Positions 40,001 through 52,000 of a stretch of 64,000 bases of DNA are shown here, piece by piece. Positions within the stretch are counted from its first letter, which is position 1, and each line of letters opens with the position of its first letter. The position numbers and the translations under genes were made by a program. Source of the stretch: Triatoma infestans. Its lineage: Eukaryota; Arthropoda; Insecta; Hemiptera; Reduviidae. Under the pieces are notes generated by a model that saw only the letters and a list, made by a program, of their open reading frames with translations, made no database searches and had not been told where the DNA came from. The DNA is taken from the NCBI GenBank assembly GCA_011037195.1, contig JAAEAF010002602.1, positions 1 through 64,000 of the forward strand, in the 5' to 3' direction.

Positions 40001-43000
40001 CGCCCTTTAATATTGATATTGGCCGCTTTGAAATGCAGTTGCTGGATTTAAAAAATAAAGAATTATGGAGCTCAAAATTCGAGGGTCTTTGTGCCGATTT
40101 AGAGCTATTGGAGAAAAATAAATGTGAATTAAGTTTACAGGACAAGCGGGGTCTGCTTTGAAAGATCTGGAGAGGGAAGATATGTTGATTTTTAACACCT
40201 GGAATAGTATTCCTGACTCTTATGATCAACTGACGAAACTAGCGTTTGCTGTTCTTTCCTTATTTGGGTCTACATATTTATGCGAACAATCATTTTCAAG
40301 CATGAACTTTATCAAGAGTAAATTAAGAAATCGGCTTATCGATGAGAACTTGGAATCGTGCCCACAATTAAAAACAACAACATACTAACTTACCCTTACT
40401 TTCCAAGGAAATGCAAGGCCATTGTTCACATTAGTGGAGTATCTGTAGTTTTTTTAAGGATATCTTTTATATTATTTAACTTGTTATATTTTTAAATAAA
40501 TATTATCTTTATATAAGTGTGATACAAGTTTTATTTTTTTGTACCGTTAGTTAAACTAAGACATATTTAGCAAAGGCAAGCTCGAGAGTGTACTTTTAAT
40601 CCTAATTATTTCCATGAAAATGTCTCTACATTTTTGCAAAGCTTAAGAAAAAAATGGCTCTTTGAATCAACTTCAATTTTGTATTGTTTATATTTGGCTC
40701 TTTTGGATGACGAGTTTGCCGACTATTGTCCTATACAATGTTGGTCTGTAATGAGAAATATCTGCCGGAAGCCAGGCATGGCACAGGCAAAGCTTCGGGG
40801 TGCCAATAATCACCAGATGTTAAAAAAAAATGTATATTTATAAATACCATTAAAAATCTCAAAACTTCCACAAAAAATTGGATCTGCTGAATTCCGTCTA
40901 CTGTAGTAGTAATTGTGGTAAAATCTATTATAATTTTAAAATTTTAACCTTTCCTTACTTTTGTATAATTTAGCATAATTTTTTAGTGAAACATAACTTC
41001 AAATGGTAATCAATTTAATTAAAATGTATATTTACTTCAATCATATGAAGTCGTTCTTTGAAATTATTAAATCTTTCGAATACAACGTTTGGATGAAACG
41101 TCCACAGTTGGGGAGTTGTGTCTTCTTTAAAAAATGTCCCCAGTTTTTCTTTGTAGTTATCAAAAGTTTTCCTAAATATAATGAACATTTTCAATTTTAT
41201 TCAAAATTGTAAAAAATATTTAATATATATATATACATATTTACTTACCTAAATGAAGCCAATATAAATAAGGAGAGTTCAACTCTTTGTAGAGCTTCAT
41301 CTATATCTGTTTGGAATATTGAACTCGGGTCCATATATTTTCTTGCCTTATAAAATAAAATAAATAGGATATAACTACTATATTAACAGATTATTTCTTG
41401 GTGTTCAAGAGAGCTTAATTAATGACAACGTAAATTAACAAGTCTAACTTAATCCACAACTTAAACTCATCTTTTTCTGCTGCCTAGTGAATATGAAATT
41501 AGAAGTGAAAAATTCAAAAATTAGTGGCCAATAATAAAATATATGCAAGTTATATGCCAATCATAGATGTGTCGAGCTCAAAGAGGAACAAAACAAGCTA
41601 AAGCTATATTTTTATGGTTTTGGAGATGTTTACCATTGAAAAGCGGCAAAAGAAGAGTCAATTTAGAGGTTAGTGCTTTCTAAAGAAGTGCCGTTAGCCG
41701 CCATGTAATTTCTTAATATAAATAATTTTCATGTCTGAAGAAAGCCACTAAAGAAATGGATAACTTCTACGGAAACAATAGATAAATAAAAAATACTTTG
41801 GAGACAAATAAAATATTTAATTTTTTAGCGTTTTCCTTTATATATTCCATATGATAGCCAACAATTTCTAACACCTTGAAATACATACTCTAAGAAGATT
41901 CAATTTACGACTCTCTGTGTGGCTGTCGTTAATCTATTGATCTTTGAAGACAGAATTAACATTCAAAGATGATGGTTTACAATACAGGCGGACAGATTTT
42001 TCACATGTTTAAATCTGTTTTTCTGTCAAAAATCTTATCATACGAGATTCTTCTTCGGATATTTCGTTTGGGGGAGAGGATTTAACTGTCAGAGAAAGGA
42101 TTCTTAAAGTCAGGACCTTGGATAGGTAGGAACAAGCAGAGGGCAATGGTCAAAACACTTACGGGAACGAACTAATAAGTTCATAAAAACCGCCACCTGC
42201 GAGCATTGGCGTGTTTTGGTTCGAAATTTTTTCAAATTTAAGAACCCGTTGAAATTGTTTATAAATCAAAAGATGAGAACGACACTATATTCTTTTTCTA
42301 GTAAACATTTGAAAAATGTAAATAACAATACATTATTTAATTTTAAACAAATAAATTCATGGATAATTAATCACGGAAGTTAAATAAAAAAAATCTGATG
42401 TGAAACACTCAAACAACTTTCTCTTACTCCTGTTCTCAAAATTATAGTTAACGAATTATAGTTTGTGTACCAAATTTAATGAAATTCGTCGAAAACTGAA
42501 AAAGCGCCCTTCCGGTTTACTAATTTTCTTGAAACTTGGAATTTTGGCCATCTATTTATTTCTAATTAATTTTGTTTGGATGATAGAATTGTATAATCAA
42601 CTATGATAGGATTTTTAAGAAAAACATAACCCACCCCTCCCTAAAGTGTCCTTAAATGAATGTTCCTAGAGAAAAAATTGCGTAAAAGTTGAATCAAATC
42701 ATTTTAGTAAAGTGGTAAAGTAAACGCACTTCGGTTATGCGTTTATTTCAATTTGGAATTTCAACAATATATTTAATTCTAATTAACATTATTTAGATGA
42801 GCGAATTGTCCAATAAACTGAAATAGCACTTTAGATGAAAACCTAACCCCACCCCTCCCCCAAAAGTGCCCTTAAATGAATTTTCAAGTTTTGAAATAAA
42901 AGTTGTAGTTCTTTGTATATATGTAGTTGATGCATCAAATTTAAAGATAATCTCGGAGCCACTTTTGAGAAAATCGCAAAAACGTAAAAAAAAAAAAACT

Positions 43001-46000
43001 AGTTATGTGGTACTTTCGGTTGAGTAACTAGTTATGTGGTACCTCCGGTTGAGGAATTTTGACAGATACCGCACCATCAGATCCTATGGTGATAACTAAA
43101 CGTAGTATCAAGTTTCAACTTTCTACGGTTTTTTGTTTTTGAGCTATGCTGTTCACATACACACACACGCAGGCGCACGCGCGCACACACACACACGCAC
43201 ACAGACCATTTGCTAAAAACCACTTACTCGGAGTAAGAGAAAGTAATAATAATTAAACCAAGCAAGACATTACAATAAAATAATTTTTACAATTATCTTA
43301 GTTTGTTTAATGTATACATGAAATATGATTGAACACGGAAAGTTGGGAAGCATCTTCATACATGAACGCTTGCGTGTCTGACTTCTCTTCCAATTTAAAA
43401 AGGATCAAAACGTAAAACATCTTGTCATTTATTTCATGTTGTATTTGTTTTTTATTAAATAGACACGGTCTATTTAGGGAACTTTTAGTTTCCAGATCTT
43501 TTTTTTTCCTTCTGGCAGAACTGCGCATGGAAGGGCCTTGACCTCCTTAGTAATTAACTTAGAATCAATCCTATCTTGCGCTTTCCTTTTCCAGCTTTTT
43601 AGGTCCTTCTTCACATCCTTCAGCCAACTCATCCTATGTATTCTAATCTTTTTTCCTCCTTCTCTGGTGATTGGCGGACAACTTTATGACTCCTCCACTC
43701 CTTTCTATCCTTATCACTGTATGTGTCAGCCGTTCGTGTTACTTTTTATCTTCCGGTTACTATTTACCCAATTAGGGACTAAAAATCTTTCGCATCACCG
43801 CAATTTCCATTCTGCTTAAAGTTGTTTTCAAAATTCATTAACCAGTTTTCAGAAGCACACATACACTACTGGTCGGATGACATTTTTTAATTTATTAGTT
43901 TATACTCTCTACATTTTACTAGACTTCTACAGGTTTGCTTCTACATCTACTTTCGCCAGCCATTCTTTCTTTTCCATCATTACTTTCTCAATTTCCTAAA
44001 AAAAAGGAAGTATTACCCGATCATGTCAAATTTTCGATACATAGTTTTCATTGTCACACGCGCGCATATATGTGTCAAGTATAACCCAAAAAAACGTTAA
44101 CAGAAAGTTCAAACTTGATATTTACCGTTTAAGTTCTACCATAGAAACCAACAATCAGGTTTCACTGAAAATTCAGTCAACCAGACATTAATGAAAGAAT
44201 TTTTTTAGTTTTTTTTTGCTAAAAATAATTGTCTCTAAAAGGGCTCCAATAATTTTCTTTAAATTTAATTTGCTAATTACACATATAAAGAGTTACAACT
44301 TTAATTTAAAACAATTCTCTTGGGAAAATTAAATTTAGTAGAGTTGTGATGTGGAGTAGAGAAGTGAAGTTAGCCACTCCTTTAAAGTGTCATTTTTCAG
44401 CTTTTTAGATTCTTCTTCACTTCTTCCAGCCAATTCGTCCTATTTATTCTAATCTTTCATGATTATACGATTGATACGATGATTATAAGATTCTATCACC
44501 TTTAATACATTAATAAGAATTAAATATGCTGTTAACATTTCAATTTTGAAGAAAATCTGTTATAGAGCAGTGCAACTACAATGAGCTGGTTTTTTTTTTT
44601 TTCAGTTTTTATGCGATTTTTGAGATTTTCCAAAAACGGCTCCAACAATTTTCTATAAATTATATATATCAGCTACAGATATAAAAGAGCTAGAACTTTG
44701 TATTTGAAACATTTCTCTAGGAAAATTCATTTACCTAAGGGAACTTTTTGGAAAGAGGCGGGTTCATGTTGTCCTCTAAAGTGCTGCTTTAGTTTATTAT
44801 ACAATTCTATCATCTAAATAATATTAATTAGAACTAAATATGTTGTCAAAATTCTTAGGATGAAGAAAATTCAGTTGACCGGAAGTGCGTTTTTACAGCA
44901 ATTATTTAACAGAAGATATAAGTTTCAGTGTTCTACGATTGTATCCATAAAACAGCGATGGATTTCATTAAATTTGTTATACTAACTATGCATGAACAGA
45001 AACCTATCACTTTTTTTGGGAACTTTATTCTAATATTAAGTTGAAGTTTATCAGAGAGTTTTTTACCATACAAGATTTAATAGAATACAATAGCAAAAGA
45101 TTCATAATACTCCCTGAGTACAAACTAATCCATAAAAGAAGCCGCCACGGAAATAAAAAATGAACAGAGTCACAAAATATTTCAAAAAAATAATAACAAT
45201 AATAAACTTCACTTTAATTTTGATTTAAAAGAACTCCTCTAGTCGCGAACACCACGAATGCCGAAAGAAAACTGTGTCCAAGAAAGTTCATTTAAAGAAG
45301 TTTTGGGAGAACGGATGTTTCCCTCAAGAAAGTCATTTTATTAGGTTTAGATTCTGCTAATTGATATAAAATTAGATTTTTGATAGAAATTAGAAGACAA
45401 GCGAACGTTTAATAAATATTATAAATTTGAAGAATATTTGACACTTAAATCTACTGTGTAAACTGCAGTAAGAGAGGAAGTTGTGTGAATCTTTCACACC
45501 AGATTTTTTTTGTCTAATTGCCACGTCAATTTGTCAAATGTAAGAAGATTCTTCTTAAATTTAACCCGACAGCAAATAATACGCTTTTCTAGTAATTCTA
45601 TGGCACTACATTCCAAAATAAACCCAGGCTCATCGACAATTTTCAGCCAATCCGCAATTCATCCTGCCATGCCACCGTAGTCGGGGGTCTACCTCCTGCT
45701 CTGGCTCCACCTAGTTTTCCAAAAGAGAAGCCTCTTGGGAAATCGCTCTTCCTTCATTCTCTCCAGATGTCTCAGCCACCTTAGACGAGCCTGCTTCACA
45801 CTGGCCACTATATTCACTTCACCATATAGCTCGCACAGTACTCTATTTTTCCTACTCTCGCTACTCTCGGGTAGCTACGAGTAATTCGGCCCCAACATCT
45901 TTCTGAGGACTATGCATTCCCAAACCACCAGGACGTTCTCGCTCTTATCTGTCAGCACCAAGTCTCGCTTGTTTATATATCTACCGGTATTGTACAAAAC

Positions 46001-49000
46001 TATCAAGAGCTTTCGATAAAGGGAACAGACATCTATTGCCTGCCACTATCCTAGCTGTAATCTCTTCTTCTATTTTATTTTCTGTTTCCAGAATACGCTT
46101 ACTAGTTTTATCTATTAATTCTAACTACTTGCAGGTATTAGCTGGGCTGCATTATTCTAAAAAGTTAAAGATATATTCTAAAGAATATTCTTGAAAATTA
46201 TGTAATTAAAAGTAAGATGAGGTTACAAAATTAATATCACGTAAAAAAATCTAAAAAGGATGTTGTTTGTCGAAACAAACTGCATTTAGGCTAATTTAAT
46301 ACACTTATATCACATATATTCGTATGTATGAAGGAATTTTTTATTACGAATAAGTTACCGCAGATTATCTATTCACCTTGATTGTTGAAAATGTTTACTA
46401 TAACCGGGCAAAAATGAGTTGGAAAAAGACGCCATTCAAATTTAGGGAGTTTGCCATTCAAATTTATGAAGTTTTATATCTATCTTATTAAAGACATTGT
46501 CTGAATATAAAAATTGAGTAAGTTTAGGGTATATGTAATTCTTCCAGCAGTATCTTTGTAATTTTAGCCAGAAACCAATTTTTGACTAAAACGTATTCTA
46601 TCTATTAATTTTTTTCATTTTTTGAAAATTTTTTATATTAATATAAAGATATAAAGTAGGAGGGATTTAATATATAAACGTGTAGAATATTTACCTGTTC
46701 GATAATAAGGTTGATAATCTGCTTTAGTAACACAATAATTCTTCCAGAGTTACAATAATATTTACAATTACTCCATACTAAACATACCGTATGCATTAAT
46801 GGTACAAAACATGGCATAACTTCAGAAAAATCGGTTTCTTCAATGAGACTAAAATGAACTTCTAAAGGTTTAAGATAAACTGTAATTTCTTTAGCTTCAG
46901 TTAGTGCTAAAACATTGGAATTAAATATGGAATTTTATATATTTTACACAAAAAAAAAAAAAATTGTTCACTTTCTAATAAATAACAAATTTATAAGTAC
47001 CAGAGACAACGTTGAAAAAAATATTTTTAAAACAAGGCCAATAGGCGCTTTCTGTACGCTCTAGAATTATTGCCATCTTTCTTACACGTTCTTCTCTCAT
47101 TTGATCATATATGTATTGTAAATTTTCTCGTCTTTGTGTCCAAAAACTTATTTCTAAAATTTACAAGATTATTATTGTGTGTTTTATAATTTTGCATATA
47201 TAATTTATCAATCATTATACCTGATGATGGGGTTGGATTTTGTCGATTTGCAAAAGCTTTAGAAGATTCTTCAGATAGTACATCATTAATTTGTGTAGCC
47301 CATTTTATAACAACACCTTCAATTGAAGATTTTAAATAAAGATCCACTGGTTCGTTGCTAGTTTCATTTAAAAAAAAAAAAAAAAAAATTGAATGCTAAC
47401 ATGAAATAAAAAAAATAAATAACTTTATAAATAATTATAGAGAATTATAATAATGAAATATAGTTAAAGAAATTAATTCTCTACTTTATAAAAACTTATT
47501 AAATTTGAAAAATATTAATAGAAACAGAAATATTAATGTTAATAAAGTAACACTGTAAACAGAAGTGTCTCGCAGGGAATATATTATATTTAATACATAA
47601 ATAACCATCTCCATAAATTATAATTACACGAATGCACATGAATTTTATTTTAAAAAAATCATGTTAAATACTGTTTAATTAGATAACCCAGAACTGAGAT
47701 TAACTGATGAATACAGTATTGTTGTACTAAAATAAAGAATAATGAGGTATAAGAAATAATCTGTATCAGTGAAGATAGAAATTGTGCACAGAAAAGTTTA
47801 TAATATTATTTTTTTAAATATTTGTATAATTAAAAGTTTACTGTTTCAAACTACTAAATCTTTTCCTAGTAGCCTCTACAGCTCACTGTCCGGTGATAGG
47901 CAGTGTTGTTTGTAGCGAGAGAACAATGTCCGGAGGCCGGCAGTTAACTGAGAAACCTCCAGGCACAATGACGCGCCTTATAAATTAAAAAAAAAAAAAC
48001 ATTTTTCACGAAAAAGTCAAACATGGAAAATGTTTTATTGGTTTTTTCAAGTGTTATATAACTTTTATGAACTTCAAGTGATTTTTTTTTTTCAAGGTTT
48101 ATAATTTCAACCACACAGATTAAATGTAAATAAAAATCAAGAAAAAAATACGACGAATTAATTTTAACAATACGTTATTGTATTTTTTACAGGTTACACT
48201 TTTATACCAAACACACAGTTTGAATTCGAAATTGGTTACACAAATGTAAACAGTATAATTATTAATATAGGTAATTGGTTCGACTGTTTCCGTAAATGTT
48301 CGGCACTCATTCGGAAACATGTCATCACGATTTTTAGATGTCGTCCCATCACCTTTTATATCAAATAACCTCCCAAAAAAATATTTTCAATGTAAAAAAA
48401 AAACACTACTAAATATGCAATATTGTTTATAATTCCCTGCGAAACGATTTCATTTATTCAAAAGAATAAAATTCGTTTATGACAAAAGAATAAATAAACT
48501 GACTATTTTACATCCACGAGTTCAGATTTGCCGACAAGGGGAGAAAAAATGTCATTCATAAGGGCCATTCTTCCTTAAGTCTTTTCTTTTTAAAGCAAAG
48601 AAAAAGGATGTAGATAACGATAATGATGAAGGATGTAGAACAGAGGTAGTATTGGTGTGGGTCCTTGCCCTAAATCGCACATCAAACGGTCAGCTTTATG
48701 GATCCCGCCTTATACCAACTGATCCAGAGAACACTTTATGTCAAGAAACAAACATACGCCATTTCCGGACACAGAAGGTGTTTTTGACAACAATACCTGT
48801 TACCATGGGGCTCTCAGGAAGGCCTATCTACAAGGGGAGTGAATGGCACAATGGCGAAAAGGATGTTTCTATGCTGTTCAGAAGAACAATAGAGACCTTG
48901 GTGGGTTAATAAACTTCAAAAGCAGTAAACCAGAGACCGTCCTCAAGAAAAGGTATTATCACTATTGACAGAATAAAACCTGTTGGTGGATGAACTTTCT

Positions 49001-52000
49001 CAGTCGAGAGTTGACGAAAGGGGTTAACCTCAGAATAGCGATGGAGGGAGTTGGAAGGAAAAATTTCATTGGCACTAGGGAATTTCTGGAATTCTAAGAT
49101 CCTGGAATTCTGGAATACGTTGTTAAGAAATACAGATCCATCAAAATTTTTCCACGAGGTTGAATAGTAGAAGGAGGTGAAGTAATGAATTCGCTCTTAA
49201 TAGTATTAAATAACATGCCATTAAGGGTGTTAAGAACCCATCAGGGGGGCTGGAGCTGGAATTTTTGGGCCTACAACTAGGTACCCAGCTTTCCAGTTTT
49301 CCAGCATCTTCCTGCGTAAATTCACGGAAGGCGTGTCTAGTAGGATTATCAGATATCAGGAGTACGGGAACTTATCCGATATCTGGCCACCTTCAAAACA
49401 TCGAGTTTCGTCATCAATTCAACTTAACGATCTGGGAAGAAATAATAAAGTTGACTTATACTGGGTGAAGGGTTATTTGCGTGGAGGATAATAAGATGGC
49501 TTTGACGAGGAAAGGCGCATTAACCCCATTCATGAGACAGAACCCTTTTGTAGGATAAGTAACCAGTTTCTTCGAGATGAGCTCTGCATCGACAAGTAAT
49601 TCAAGAGAACAATTGCTCTGGAAAACCTTCCCGAAGTCTAAGACTGTCTGGATGGTTACGACTGGAAAAGGTTAAAGGCGCCCATCCGTCTGAGCAAAAA
49701 TAGGCTTCTATAAATAGGCTATGGTTTCAAAAAATTAATACATAAATAAAAATAATGCTATTTAGTTGGGCTGCTCAACTTATGTAAAATCATTACTTTG
49801 TTATGCAATATTAGGTTTTTGATTCGCTTCTGAAAATAGGTTATTATCTATGACAGTTGTAAACCGAAAATGAGATATTTATTTACCTTTCAGTTAAATT
49901 TTTTGCAACTTCGTGGACTTTATCAATTCCTATTGGCATTGGTAACACAGTTTTACCAGCTACATATCCTCTCACTTGATACACTGTACTTTTTAGACTG
50001 TGTACATGTTGGCTAATATCTTGTGCCACGGATGGTGGCCACGCTTTATGGTTGTCTTTATTTGAAAGCAATGGAACAAATATCTGGAAATGCATATTTA
50101 GGAATATAATAGCTCCAATTTTTAGTTAATTTTCATTGGACATTTAAAATGTTACATATTTTACTTACCTCATCTACAAGTATAGCCAATTGCTCAATTG
50201 GTTTTGTGGCTAGATCACCATAAATAATATTATGGTTTAAATCAGTTTTAGGAACTGGTCCCGGGTTTTTCTTTACAAAATATGCTCCTTTAATTTTTAA
50301 AGTTACAGGAAAGCTAGTTGCAGGTATTAGCTGGGCTGCATTATTCTAAAAAATTAAAGATACGAGTATATTCTAAACAATATTCTTGAAAATTATGTAA
50401 TTAAAAGTAAGATGAGGTTACAAAATTAATATCATGTAAAAAAATCTAAAAAGGACGTTGTTTGTCGAAACAAACTGCATTTAGGCTAATTTAATATACT
50501 TATATCACATGTACTCGTACGTATGAAGGAATTTTTTACTAAGAATAAGTTACCGTAGTTTGTCTATTCACCTTGATTGTTGAAAATATTTAGTATAACC
50601 TGGAAAAATGAGTTGGAAAAAGACGCCATTCAAATTTAGGGAGTTTTATATCTCTTATTAAAGACATTGTCTGAATATAAAAATTCAGTAAGTTTAGGGT
50701 TTATGTGATTCTTCCAGCAGTATCTTTGTAATTTTAGCCAGAAAGCAATTCTTGACTAAAATGTATTCTATCTATTAAAGAGTTGAGTGAGAAAGGTTAA
50801 CTTTGACATTGTGGGATAAGATGTAATCTTTATTGGAAATATTGTACTTTTGTCTGATGTTTTCTTAATGAGCTGACTTGTTTGTTAATGTTGATGACGT
50901 TTTTTAGAGAATTTGACTACATGTTATATTATTTATCGCAATTGATGTTTCACTTTTATTATATAGATACAACTCTTTTATAATAAGATTTTGAAAGAGA
51001 TGGCAATGGGTGAATTGACAGAAAAAAAATGAGCTCTTGTTTCATATTTCTTATTTTTATACTTGCCTCATAAGAATTTTTTTTCTTAAAATAAACCCAT
51101 TAAGGGAAGATAAAATAATAGATGCACAGAGAGCGGACCAATATCACACAGTACTTTTCTGGCACTGTTGCAGGAATTTTTAACGGATTTAACAAAATTC
51201 CATAATTCTCTTTTTCTATCCAGAAACTTGATAGATTATCTATAATTTCCTTTTAACTAAGACAAACTCAGAAAAAAGTTGTATAATATTTTTTCTTCTC
51301 TTTTTGTAATAAATTTTGAAATTTTGCCATGAGAATAATGTTTTTATTATAAAGAGTGAACCTGGATATTCACTACTAGATTTGAATTAAACTAGAAACT
51401 AGAATTAAATTTGAAGTAACATATAATTTTTCGATATCTACTATGTAGACTAAAGAGAGATAAGTAATAAGAGCGAATATCTGTTTTGGATAGCGAAAGA
51501 AACGAATAAAGCAGCATTCATCTCTCCCTGAACAGAGCCGAACTCTTTCTCCATTACTTCTATCGTTTTTTAGTTTCATCTAGTGAATTGGGAGAAAAAT
51601 ATCACGCTTAAAAGATTTCAGCATCCATGTGAAAATGTAAATAAAAAGAAAAGATAATGGTATCTATCATTTTACAGTTCAATTACAACATATGAATATT
51701 AGAGTTGTGTGACTATTGCTTTTGGTTATGATGTTGGTTATTAGAGGTTAACTTTTCCAATTTTGAAATAACCCACGTCCTTAACTGATAATTTTCATTA
51801 CTAGTATAATTAGTATAATTGTTTAGTAATCGGAAGATTTTCGTCTGACCACCACCGAACTGGAGAATAAGAAATTCACATTTGGTTGGTATAACATATA
51901 TATATTATACTATCCTCTTTTTAAAAAAAAAATAAGTTTTAACTTTTACCTGTGATATTATCAATAAATTTGCAGTTGAATCCAAAAACTCCAGGACTAT

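Noticed and set aside
42390..45509. CRISPR-like or satellite array because of recurring blocks
   Set aside because: The blocks are two family A repeat copies in opposite orientation, not regularly spaced repeats.
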